Position numbers and translations under genes: made by a program. DNA of 58,511 bases from Streptomyces sp. Ru73 (lineage in GTDB: Bacteria; Actinomycetota; Actinomycetes; Streptomycetales; Streptomycetaceae): positions 1 through 58,511 of the forward strand of contig NZ_PQSQ01000047.1 in assembly GCF_002920575.1 (NCBI RefSeq), in the 5' to 3' direction. Each line of letters starts with the position of its first letter. Within the stretch, counting starts at the first letter, position 1. Positions 24,575 to 33,322 of the stretch are shown here, piece by piece. The notes under the pieces were generated by a model. That model was not told where the DNA came from and searched no databases. It worked only from the letters and a program-made list of their open reading frames with translations.

Positions 24575-25855
24575 TCAGACCGTACGGAAGGCGAGGACCA
24601 CGTTGTGGCCGCCGAAGCCGAACGAGTTGTTGATCGCCGCGATCGTGCCCTCGGGCAGCTGCCGCGGCTCGTCGCGCACGATGTCCGCGTCGATCTCCTC
24701 GTCGAGATTGTCGACGTTGATCGTCGGCGGGGCCTGACGGTGGTACAGCGAGAGGACCGTCGCGACGGTCTCGATGCCGCCCGCACCGCCCAGCAGGTGG
24801 CCGGTCATCGACTTCGTCGCGGAGATCGCGATGTGGTCGACCTCGTCGCCCAGGACCCGGCGCAGCGCCTTGATCTCGGCGACGTCACCCAGCGGCGTGG
24901 ACGTGGCGTGCGCGTTGAGGTGCGCCAGCTCGGCCGGCTTGAGGTCGGTGTCGTCCAGCAGGTTCTGGACGGCCGCCGCGATGCCGCGGCCGGTCGGCTC
25001 CGGCTGCGCGATGTGGTGGCTGTCGGCGGACAGGCCCTGGCCCAGCGCCTCGCAGTACACCCGGGCACCACGCTTGGCGGCGTGCTCGGCCGACTCCAGG
25101 ATCACCACGCCGGCACCCTCACCGAGGACGAAGCCGTCCCGGGCGGTGTCGTAGGGGCGCGACGCCTTGGTCGGCTCGTCGTTGTTCTTCGACATCGCCA
25201 TCATGTTGGCGAAGGCGACCAGCGGCAGCGGGTGGATCGCCGCCTCGGTACCGCCCGCGACGACCACGTCGGCACGGCCGGTGCGGATCATCTCGATGGC
25301 GTACCCGATGGCCTCGGCACCCGAAGCACAGGCGCTCACCGGGGTGTGCACGCCCGCCTGCGCGCCGACCTCCAGGCCGACGTTGGCGGACGGGCTGTTC
25401 GGCATGAGCATCGGCACGGTGTGCGGGGAGACGCGGCGTACGCCCTTCTCCTTCAGCACGTCGTACTGGTCGAGCAGGGTGGTCACGCCGCCGATGCCGG
25501 AGGCGATGACGGCGCCCAGGCGCTCGGGCGCGATGACGGCGGAGCCGTCCTCGGCGGTGTCCTCGCCGGCCGGGCCGGTGTACCCGGCGTCGGCCCACGC
25601 CTCACGCGCGGCGATCAGCGCGAACTGCGCCGAACGGTCCAGCTTGCGGGCGACGGGACGGGGCAGGACCTGGTCCGGCTCGACGGCCGCGGTGGCGGCC
25701 ATCCGGACGGGCAGGTCCGCGAAGCGTTCGTCTTCCAGGGGCCGCACGCCGGAGCGGCCCGCCAGCAGACCTTCCCAGGTCGAAGCGGTGTCGCCACCCA
25801 GCGGTGTGGTTGCGCCGATACCGGTGACGACCACGGTGCGATTGGTCGCGTTCAC
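24575..25855 (-). CDS. fabF: beta-ketoacyl-ACP synthase II
   Basis: The 426-residue KAS II has the Cys-His-His triad: C176 in TPVSACASGAEAIG, H316 in NAHATSTPLGD, H353 in KSMTGHLLGG. The C-terminal NNSFGFGGHN signature is present. It condenses malonyl-ACP with acyl-ACP during fatty acid elongation. I chose the GTG at 25855, the start of the conserved domain, with GGAGAC about 12 nt upstream. It is the last gene of fabD-fabH-acpP-fabF, 76 nt after acpP. Confidence 0.96.
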   Translation of the reverse strand: MNATNRTVVVTGIGATTPLGGDTASTWEGLLAGRSGVRPLEDERFADLPVRMAATAAVEPDQVLPRPVARKLDRSAQFALIAAREAWADAGYTGPAGEDTAEDGSAVIAPERLGAVIASGIGGVTTLLDQYDVLKEKGVRRVSPHTVPMLMPNSPSANVGLEVGAQAGVHTPVSACASGAEAIGYAIEMIRTGRADVVVAGGTEAAIHPLPLVAFANMMAMSKNNDEPTKASRPYDTARDGFVLGEGAGVVILESAEHAAKRGARVYCEALGQGLSADSHHIAQPEPTGRGIAAAVQNLLDDTDLKPAELAHLNAHATSTPLGDVAEIKALRRVLGDEVDHIAISATKSMTGHLLGGAGGIETVATVLSLYHRQAPPTINVDNLDEEIDADIVRDEPRQLPEGTIAAINNSFGFGGHNVVLAFRTV

Positions 25856-25931
25856 GGGAATTCTTGTCTCCACAGGTAGAGGGGTCGAGAATCGACGGCG
25901 CCACCGCGGGGTGGCGACACGCGGGCCCGGA

Positions 25932-26180
25932 TCAGGCCTGGTGGTCGAGGATGTACTTGGTGGCGTCGCCGACCGTCTTGAGGTTCTTGACGTCGTCGTC
26001 GGGGATCTTGACGTCGAAGCGCTCCTCGGCGGCGACGACGACCTCGACCATGGACAGCGAGTCGACGTCCAGGTCATCGGTGAAGGACTTGTCCAGCTGG
26101 ACGTCCTCAACGGGGATCCCGGCGATCTCGTTCACGATCTCGGCGAGACCGGCGACGATCTCTTCCTGAGTGGCGGCCAT
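25932..26180 (-). CDS. acpP: acyl carrier protein
   Basis: This 82-residue acidic protein carries the phosphopantetheine attachment site DLDVDSLSMVEV with Ser41. It is the carrier for fatty acid synthesis. AAGGAG lies close to the ATG, in keeping with high expression. It lies between fabH and fabF in the usual actinobacterial order. Confidence 0.97.
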   Translation of the reverse strand: MAATQEEIVAGLAEIVNEIAGIPVEDVQLDKSFTDDLDVDSLSMVEVVVAAEERFDVKIPDDDVKNLKTVGDATKYILDHQA

Positions 26181-26282
26181 GATGGCGCTCCTTCGGTGTT
26201 TTTCGAGTGAAACTGTGCGTTGTGGTGAAGTTCCGTACAGCCGCCGGACCGTCCGGGGACGTCGGCGCTGCGTAGATCTTGC

Positions 26283-27329
26283 CTAGGGGAGAGTAACGAC
26301 CGTGGCGGCGTACACGAGACCCGCCCCGAACCCGATCACGAGCGCGGTGTCGCCGCTCTTGGCCTGACCGGTCGCCAGCAGCCGCTCCATCGCGAGCGGA
26401 ATCGAGGCGGCCGAGGTGTTGCCGGTGGTCTCCACGTCACGGGCGACCGTGACCGACTCGGGCAGCTTGAGCGTCTTCACCATCGAGTCGATGATCCGCA
26501 TGTTGGCCTGGTGCGGAATGAAGACGTCCAGGTCCTCCGGGGCGACGCCGGCCACGTCCAGGGCCTCCTGGGCGACCTTGGCCATCTCGAAGACCGCCCA
26601 GCGGAAGACCGCCTGGCCCTCCTGGGTGATCGCCGGGTAGCGGATCTCCTCCAGGGCCAGCTGGTCGCCGGGGCCGTCGCCGCCGGGCAGCGGCGTACGG
26701 CGGTAGACGTCCCAGCCCAGGGTCTGCTTGATGGTCTCGGACTTGTCGCCCTCCGAGCCCCAGACGGTCGGGCCGATCGCCGGCTCCTCCGACGGGCCCA
26801 CGACCACGGCGCCCGCACCGTCACCGAAGAGGAACGCCGTCGCGCGGTCCTCCAGGTCGGTCAGGTCCGACAGCCGCTCCACGCCGATGACCAGCACGTA
26901 CTCGGCCGAGCCCTCGGTGACCATGCCCTTGGCGAGGGTCAGGCCGTACCCGAAGCCCGCGCAGCCCGCGGAGATGTCGAACGCGGCCGGCTTGCCGGCA
27001 CCGATGCGGTGCGCGATCTCCGTGGCCACGGCCGGGGTCTGCTTGAAGTGCGAGACCGTCGAGACGATCACGCCGCCGATCTGCTCCGGCGAGAGACCCG
27101 CATCGGCGATCGCCTTGCCCGCGGCCTCCACCGACATCGCCGCGACCGTCTCCTCGGGGCCGGCCCAGTGCCGGGTGGCGATGCCCGAGCGCGACCGGAT
27201 CCACTCGTCGGACGAGTCGATGTACTTGAGGATCTCCTCGTTCGGCACGACACGGGTCGGGCGGTAGCCGCCGACACCCATGATGCGCGCGTACGGGGCG
27301 CCCTGCGCGGGCTTGATCTTCGAGGTCAT
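26283..27329 (-). CDS. fabH: beta-ketoacyl-ACP synthase III
   Basis: The 348-residue KAS III has C123 (DISAGCAGFGYG), H273 (FIPHQANMRI) and N304 (ETTGNTSAASI), the full Cys-His-Asn triad. It starts fatty acid synthesis by condensing a short acyl-CoA with malonyl-ACP; in Streptomyces, branched-chain acyl-CoA primers dominate. It is 14 nt downstream of fabD and 102 nt upstream of acpP. AGGAG lies before the ATG. Confidence 0.96.
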   Translation of the reverse strand: MTSKIKPAQGAPYARIMGVGGYRPTRVVPNEEILKYIDSSDEWIRSRSGIATRHWAGPEETVAAMSVEAAGKAIADAGLSPEQIGGVIVSTVSHFKQTPAVATEIAHRIGAGKPAAFDISAGCAGFGYGLTLAKGMVTEGSAEYVLVIGVERLSDLTDLEDRATAFLFGDGAGAVVVGPSEEPAIGPTVWGSEGDKSETIKQTLGWDVYRRTPLPGGDGPGDQLALEEIRYPAITQEGQAVFRWAVFEMAKVAQEALDVAGVAPEDLDVFIPHQANMRIIDSMVKTLKLPESVTVARDVETTGNTSAASIPLAMERLLATGQAKSGDTALVIGFGAGLVYAATVVTLP

Positions 27330-27343
27330 GCTCTTCGGTCTCC

Positions 27344-28306
27344 TTATCCGGCCGAGTTCTCGGCAGCGGGAGAAGCGTGCTCGGCGATCAGCTCACGGGC
27401 CGCGTCGAGGTCCTCCGGCGTCTTCAGCGCGAGGGTCTTCACACCCGGCAGCGCACGCTTGGCCAGACCCACCAGGGTGCCGCCGGGAGCCGCCTCGATC
27501 ATGGCGGTGACGCCCAGCTCCTTGAAGGTCTCCATGCACAGGTCCCAGCGCACCGGGTTGGCCACCTGGCCCACCAGGCGCTCCACGACGTCCTGGCCCG
27601 AGGCCACGGCCGCGCCGTCCTTGTTCGAGACGTACCGGGTGTGCGGGTCGGCGGCGGACAGCTCCGCCACCGCGGCCTCCAGCGCGGACACCGCGGGGGC
27701 CATGTGCACCGTGTGGAACGCGCCGGCCACCTTCAGCGGGACGACCCGCCGGGTGCCCTCCGGCTTGTCCTCGGCCAGCGCGGCCAGCTGCTCGGCGGTG
27801 CCGGCGGCCACGATCTGGCCGGCGCCGTTCACGTTCGCCGGGGTCAGGCCCAGCTTCTCCAGATGCGGCAGCACGACGTCCGGCTCGCCGCCCAGCAGGG
27901 CCGACATGCCGGTCTCGGTGACGGCAGCGGCCTCGGCCATGGCCAGACCGCGCTTGCGTACGAGACCCATCGCGGCCTCGTCCGGCAGCACGCCGGTCAG
28001 CGCGGCGGCGGCCAGCTCACCGACGCTGTGGCCGGCGGCGGCGCCGACGCGGGCCGCGAACTCCTCGGGCGACGCGAACAGCTGCCGCGCGGAGATCAGG
28101 GCCGAGGCGACCAGCAGCGGCTGGGCGACGGCGGTGTCGCGGATCTCCTCCGCGTCCGCCTTCGTGCCGTAGTGGACCAGGTCCAGGCCGATGGCGTCGG
28201 ACCAGGCACGGAGCCGGTCCTCGACACCGGGAAGGTCGAGCCAGGGGGTCAGGAAGCCGGGCGTCTGAGCGCCTTGGCCGGGAGCGACGAGTACGAGCAC
28301 CCTCAC
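27344..28306 (-). CDS. fabD: malonyl-CoA:ACP acyltransferase
   Basis: The 320-residue acyltransferase has the nucleophile Ser94 in AAGHSVGELAAAAL, His198 in AGAFHTVHM, and the N-terminal APGQGAQ loop. It loads malonyl from CoA onto ACP. The GTG at 28306 has AGAGAGAG just upstream; a second GTG at 28300 would drop two residues. It is first in the fab operon, and 83 nt separate it from fasR, where a candidate FasR operator lies. Confidence 0.95.
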   Translation of the reverse strand: MRVLVLVAPGQGAQTPGFLTPWLDLPGVEDRLRAWSDAIGLDLVHYGTKADAEEIRDTAVAQPLLVASALISARQLFASPEEFAARVGAAAGHSVGELAAAALTGVLPDEAAMGLVRKRGLAMAEAAAVTETGMSALLGGEPDVVLPHLEKLGLTPANVNGAGQIVAAGTAEQLAALAEDKPEGTRRVVPLKVAGAFHTVHMAPAVSALEAAVAELSAADPHTRYVSNKDGAAVASGQDVVERLVGQVANPVRWDLCMETFKELGVTAMIEAAPGGTLVGLAKRALPGVKTLALKTPEDLDAARELIAEHASPAAENSAG

Positions 28307-28368
28307 ACTCTCTCTTGTGGGAGGTCCCGCCCGCCCGTGGGGACAGGGACGAAGAACCATCGGGGTAA

Positions 28369-28385
28369 TTGTTGGTGTCCGACAA
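28369..28385 (-). promoter_or_regulatory. candidate FasR operator upstream of fabD
   Basis: An inverted repeat TTGTTGG-TGT-CCGACAA (one mismatch between 7-nt arms) lies in the 83-nt fasR-fabD gap. In S. coelicolor FasR is known to bind the fabD promoter, so this dyad is the best candidate site here. Confidence 0.5.
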
Positions 28386-28389
28386 AAGC

Positions 28390-29574
28390 TTAGGGCTGCG
28401 CCTCACCGTCGGCCAGACGCCCCAGGATGAGGGCGATACGCAAGGTGAACGCCGAGCGGACATCGGACGGCGACCATCCGGTGACGTCGGTCACACGTCG
28501 CAGCCGGTAGCGCACGGTGTTGGGGTGCACGAAGAGCATCCGCGCCGCCCCCTCCAGGCTGCTCGCCTGCTCGAGATAAACGCTCAGCGTCTCCAGGAGA
28601 GCACTGCCCGCTTCCTCCAGTGGTCTGTAGATCTCCTCCACCAGCTGGTCGCGCGCCGCCGGGTCACCGGCCATCGCGCGCTCCGGCAGCAGATCATCGG
28701 CCAGCACAGGCCGCGGCGCGTCCGGCCACGCCGCGCACGCCTTCAGACCCGCAGCGGCGGCCTGCGCCGAGCGCGTCGCCGCCAGCAGGTCCGAGACCAC
28801 CGGGCCCGCCACCACAGGGCCCGCGGCGAACGGCCCGATCAGCGCCTTCGCCGCCTTCAGCGGCTCGTCCGAACCGCCCGCGATCACCACCAGCCGCGAC
28901 CCGAGCACCCCCGTCAGGACCTGCAGCTTCGCGTGCCGCGCCGCCCGCCGGATCGCCTCCACCGTCAGCTCGCTGTCCCCGTCCGGCGCCGTACCCAGCA
29001 CCACGGCCACATGCTCCGGGGAGTTCCAGCCCAGCGCCGCCGCCCGGGACACCGCGCCCTCGTCCGCCTCACCGGACAGCACCGCGTTGACCACCAGCGA
29101 CTCCAGCCGCGCGTCCCACGCACCCCGCGCCTCCGCGGCCTGCGCGTACACCTGCGCCGTCGCGAACGCGATCTCCCGCGCGTACACCAGCAGCGCCTCA
29201 CGCAGCACCGACTCGTCACCCGGAGCGGCGACGTCGTCGATCGCCGTCTCCATGACCTCGATCGTGGTGCGCACCATCTCCACGGTCTGCCGCAGCGTGA
29301 TCGCGCGGGTCAGCTCGCGCGGCGCCGTACCGAAGACGTCCGTGGAGATCGCCTGCGGGGTCTCCGGATGCCGGAACCACTCGGTGAAGGCCGCGATGCC
29401 CGCCTGCGCCACCAGGCCGATCCACGACCGGTTCTCCGGCGGCATCGCCCGGTACCACGGCAGCGTCTCGTCCATGCGGGCGATGGCATGGGCCGCGAGC
29501 TTGCCGGAGGACTTCTCCAGCCGGCGCAGGGTCGCGGAGTGCGGGTGGGCGTCGTGCGATGCGGGTTCAGACAC
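28390..29574 (-). CDS. fasR: PucR-family regulator of fatty acid synthesis
   Basis: The 394-residue PucR/CdaR-type protein ends with the HTH segment AARMLFVHPNTVRYRLRRVTDVTGWSPSD and RSAFTLRIALILGRL. An N-terminal RsbRD-like sensor region covers about 10-160. In S. coelicolor the orthologous position, directly upstream of fabD, is occupied by FasR, an activator of the fabD-H-P-F operon, and the order here is identical. The GTG start at 29574 lacks a strong ribosome site. The stop is TAA, unusual in this GC-rich genome. Confidence 0.9.
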   Translation of the reverse strand: MSEPASHDAHPHSATLRRLEKSSGKLAAHAIARMDETLPWYRAMPPENRSWIGLVAQAGIAAFTEWFRHPETPQAISTDVFGTAPRELTRAITLRQTVEMVRTTIEVMETAIDDVAAPGDESVLREALLVYAREIAFATAQVYAQAAEARGAWDARLESLVVNAVLSGEADEGAVSRAAALGWNSPEHVAVVLGTAPDGDSELTVEAIRRAARHAKLQVLTGVLGSRLVVIAGGSDEPLKAAKALIGPFAAGPVVAGPVVSDLLAATRSAQAAAAGLKACAAWPDAPRPVLADDLLPERAMAGDPAARDQLVEEIYRPLEEAGSALLETLSVYLEQASSLEGAARMLFVHPNTVRYRLRRVTDVTGWSPSDVRSAFTLRIALILGRLADGEAQP

Positions 29575-29743
29575 GAGGACAAGCCTGCCTCATCGGGGCG
29601 GGGTGATGGCGCGGTGGGGCTACGGTGGCCGAATGCTGTGTTGCCCCGGAGGCGCCGCCGACGTGCGCCGCGCCGCCGCGGGCACGACCGCCGGCCGGGG
29701 GCCGGACGGACCGGAGCGAAACGGAACGGGAGGCGGATTTCCG

Positions 29744-30436
29744 GTGATCGAGGTGCGCAGAGCCGACGAGCGCTACCCGGGCGGCGACCCGGAGACCGGC
29801 ATCACGACCCGGCACGCCTTCTCCTTCGGCCACCACTACGACCCCGGCAACATCCGGTTCGGCGCGCTCCTCGCCTGCAACGAGGAACGGCTCGCGCCCG
29901 GCGCCGGCTTCGACGAACACCCGCACAGCAACACCGAGATCGTCACCTGGGTCGTCGAGGGCGAACTGACCCACCGCGACTCCACCGGCCACGAGACGCT
30001 GGTCAGGCCCGGCGACGTACAGCGCCTCAGCTCCGCCGGCGGCGTACGGCACGTCGAGCGCAACGACGGCACCGCACCGCTGTGCTTCGTCCAGATGTGG
30101 CTGGCCCCCACCGCCTTCGGCGGCGAACCGGACTACGAAGTGGTACGCGGCATCGCCGACGGCACCCCGTACGCCGTGCCGCGCGCCGACGCCATGCTGC
30201 ACGTACGGCGGCTCGCGGCCGGCGACCGCACCGCCGTACCGGACGGCCCACGGGTCTACCTGCACGTCGTACGCGGCGCCGTACGCCTCGGCGACGCCCT
30301 CACCGACGGCGGCCAGACGCTCCTGGAGGCGGGCGACGCGGCGCGCGTCACCGACGCCGAGGAACTGGAGCTGACCGCCGAGTCGGCAGCGGAATGCCTG
30401 ATGTGGGAGATGCCGGCGGAGCCGGCGTACGGCTGA
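29744..30436 (+). CDS. pirin-family protein
   Basis: This 230-residue bicupin has metal ligands in GFDEHPHSNTEIVTWVVEGEL (His-x-His and Glu) and VRHVERN of the first cupin; the second cupin (about 145-225) has no evident metal site. It resembles the YhhW/quercetin dioxygenase-like pirins. GGAGG lies about 11 nt upstream of the GTG at 29744. It is divergent from fasR and convergent with the serine hydrolase. The physiological role is unknown; pirins act as redox sensors, cofactors or dioxygenases in different species. Confidence 0.88.
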   Translation: MIEVRRADERYPGGDPETGITTRHAFSFGHHYDPGNIRFGALLACNEERLAPGAGFDEHPHSNTEIVTWVVEGELTHRDSTGHETLVRPGDVQRLSSAGGVRHVERNDGTAPLCFVQMWLAPTAFGGEPDYEVVRGIADGTPYAVPRADAMLHVRRLAAGDRTAVPDGPRVYLHVVRGAVRLGDALTDGGQTLLEAGDAARVTDAEELELTAESAAECLMWEMPAEPAYG

Positions 30437-30449
30437 CCCGGCGACGGGC

Positions 30450-31274
30450 TCAGGCGGCCCGCAGGTCCGCCAGCACCGCGTCCGTGAAGGGCGGCCACGC
30501 CTCGATCGCCCACGGGCCGAACGGCCGGTCCGCCAGCGCCGCACACGCGGCACCCGCGTCCGGATCCACCCACAGGAACGTGCCGGCCTGCCCGAAGTGC
30601 CCGAACGTACGCGGCGAGGACCCCTCACCCGTCCAGTGCGGCGCCTTGCCGTCCCGGATCTCGAAGCCCAGCCCCCAGTCGTTCGGCTTCTGGTTGCCGT
30701 ACCCCGGCAGCACGCCCGACAGCCCCGGGAAGACCACCGACGTCGCCTCCGCCAGCGTCTCCCGCGCCAGCAGCCGCGGCGCCAGCAGCTCGGCGCCGAA
30801 CCGCGCCAGATCGGCGGCGGTCGACACCGCGTCCTTCGCCGGGGAGCCGCCGGCCGGCAGCTCCGTCGCCGTCATGCCCAGCGGATCGAGCACGGCCTCC
30901 CGCAGGTACTCCGGGAACGGAATGTCCGTGGCCTTCGCCAGATGCTCGCCCAGCGCCTCGAAACCGGCGTTGGAGTAGATCCGGCGGGTACCCGGCGCCG
31001 CCATCACCCGGTCCTCGTCGAAGGCGAGCCCCGAGGTGTGCGCGAGCAGATGACGCACTGTGGCGCCGTCGGGCCCGGCCGGCTCGTCCAGCTCGACCGC
31101 ACCCTCCTCGACGGCCAGCAGCACCGCGTAAGCGGCCAGCGGCTTGGTCACGGAGGCCAGCGCGAAACGGTGCTCCTGCGGCCCGTGCGCGCCCGCCACC
31201 GTGCCGTCGGCTCGTACGACGACCGCCGCAGCAGTGTCCACCGGCCAGTTCTCGATCATCCGCAGGCTCTCCAT
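30450..31274 (-). CDS. serine hydrolase (beta-lactamase/class C PBP fold)
   Basis: The 274-residue protein has the S-x-x-K motif at Ser41-Lys44 (ALASVTKPLAAY), a Tyr-x-Asn motif (YSNAGFEALGEHL) and a C-terminal HFGQAGTFLWV that replaces the usual K-T-G with H-F-G, as in esterase-like members. No signal peptide is seen, unlike true beta-lactamases, so a cytosolic esterase or peptidase is more likely. TAGGCT sits 8 nt before the ATG and no ribosome site is visible, so translation may be leaderless. Confidence 0.87.
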   Translation of the reverse strand: MESLRMIENWPVDTAAAVVVRADGTVAGAHGPQEHRFALASVTKPLAAYAVLLAVEEGAVELDEPAGPDGATVRHLLAHTSGLAFDEDRVMAAPGTRRIYSNAGFEALGEHLAKATDIPFPEYLREAVLDPLGMTATELPAGGSPAKDAVSTAADLARFGAELLAPRLLARETLAEATSVVFPGLSGVLPGYGNQKPNDWGLGFEIRDGKAPHWTGEGSSPRTFGHFGQAGTFLWVDPDAGAACAALADRPFGPWAIEAWPPFTDAVLADLRAA

Positions 31275-31360
31275 GGCCCCGAGCCTAAGTGATGCCCCAC
31301 GCGCCCCGGCCCGCGTCCCCCGCCGGCTTCCCCCGGCCAAAGATTCCGCCAAGTCTCCGC

Positions 31361-31391
31361 TTGCTTGGAGTGCACTCCAGCTCTCTAGCGT
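31361..31391 (+). promoter_or_regulatory. MerR-type promoter with 19-bp spacer and palindromic operator
   Basis: TTGCTT (31361-31366) and TAGCGT (31386-31391) are separated by 19 bp. The perfect palindrome TGGAGTGCACTCCA (31366-31379) sits in the spacer. This over-long spacer with a dyad is the hallmark of promoters activated by MerR-family twisting. It drives the merR-aldo/keto reductase pair. Confidence 0.82.
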
Positions 31392-31431
31392 TGAGGACGT
31401 CGTGAGGGAAACGGCGAACGGGAGAAACAGC

Positions 31432-31911
31432 ATGTCGGTGATGGAGAGCGCCCCGGTCACGCCTCGGGCGAGGCCGCGCAACTGCGCCGGCCTGCGGGTC
31501 GGCCCGCGCCGCCCGGACGGCCAGGACCGGTACACGATCAGCGAGGTCGTCGACCTCACCGGGCTCAGCGCCCACACCCTGCGCTGGTACGAGCGCATCG
31601 GACTGATGCCGCACGTCGACCGGACGCACACCGGCCAGCGCCGCTTCACCAACCGCGACCTGGACTGGCTGGACCTGGTGAGCAAGCTGCGGCTGACCGG
31701 CATGCCGGTCGCCGACATGGTCCGCTACGCCGAACTGGTCCGCGAGGGCCCGCAGACCTTCCCCGAGCGGGAGCAGCTGCTGACCGCCCACCGCGAGGAC
31801 GTCCGGCGGCGGATCGACGAACTCCGCAGCACGCTGGAAGTACTCGACTACAAGATCGACCTGTACGCCGACGCACGCCGGGCGGCGGAACGGGAGCACG
31901 AGCGTGGCTGA
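31432..31911 (+). CDS. MerR-family transcriptional regulator
   Basis: The 159-residue protein has an N-terminal extension of about 30 residues, then the winged HTH YTISEVVDLTGLSAHTLRWY with ERIGLMPHVDRTHTGQRRF, and a C-terminal coiled coil ending with LEVLDYKIDLYADARRAAE. It has no metal-binding cysteine pair; it resembles the AdhR/NmlR-like group paired with aldo-keto reductases or dehydrogenases. GGAG precedes the ATG. The upstream 19-bp-spacer promoter implies autoactivation. The inducer may be an aldehyde or electrophile, which is inference. Confidence 0.9.
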   Translation: MSVMESAPVTPRARPRNCAGLRVGPRRPDGQDRYTISEVVDLTGLSAHTLRWYERIGLMPHVDRTHTGQRRFTNRDLDWLDLVSKLRLTGMPVADMVRYAELVREGPQTFPEREQLLTAHREDVRRRIDELRSTLEVLDYKIDLYADARRAAEREHERG

Positions 31912-31950
31912 ACGCCCGTGGACGAGCCCGGCGACGAGGGAGCGGACCGC

Positions 31951-32967
<1,017 letters not shown>

Positions 32968-33044
32968 GGCCCGCATCTCCAAGGGGGCTCAGCCCCGACG
33001 GCCCGTCTTTCCCACCCACCACCGACGGGAGGGGACGGGCCGGA

Positions 33045-33093
33045 GCGGGTGGGGTACCGGACGTCAAGCGAAGCAGTCCGGTACCCCACCCGC
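33045..33093. terminator. 17-bp perfect inverted repeat, probable bidirectional terminator
   Basis: GCGGGTGGGGTACCGGA (33045-33061) pairs perfectly with TCCGGTACCCCACCCGC (33077-33093) across a 15-nt loop, between the convergent aldo/keto reductase and acyltransferase genes. Confidence 0.75.
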
Positions 33094-33159
33094 GGAGGCC
33101 CGGCCCCGCACCCTCAAGCCCCGCGCAGCGGCAAAGCCCGCCGCAGGCGAACCGACGCC

Positions 33160-33247
33160 GCACCCGGCACCGTACGGGCGACCCCCGCGGCAGCGAACGG
33201 CGCGGCACTCGGCACCGTACGGAGAAGCCCCCCGCGGCAGCGAACGG
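33160..33247. repeat. imperfect direct repeat
   Basis: The block GCACCCGGCACCGTACGG...CCCGCGGCAGCGAACGGC is followed at a period of about 45 bp by GCACTCGGCACCGTACGG...CCCGCGGCAGCGAACGGC. Confidence 0.65.
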
Positions 33248-33322
33248 CGGCCGGAGATCGCCGCGGCCCGACGTTTGAGCCGCGGAAACGCCGCCTACTG
33301 GCACAGCGCAGTGGCCCCCCAC

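Larger units (their letters stand above)
32968..33322. other. 355-nt convergent intergenic region
   Basis: No gene was found. It contains a 17-bp perfect inverted repeat (33045-33093) and an imperfect direct repeat of about 42-45 bp (33160-33247). Confidence 0.6.
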
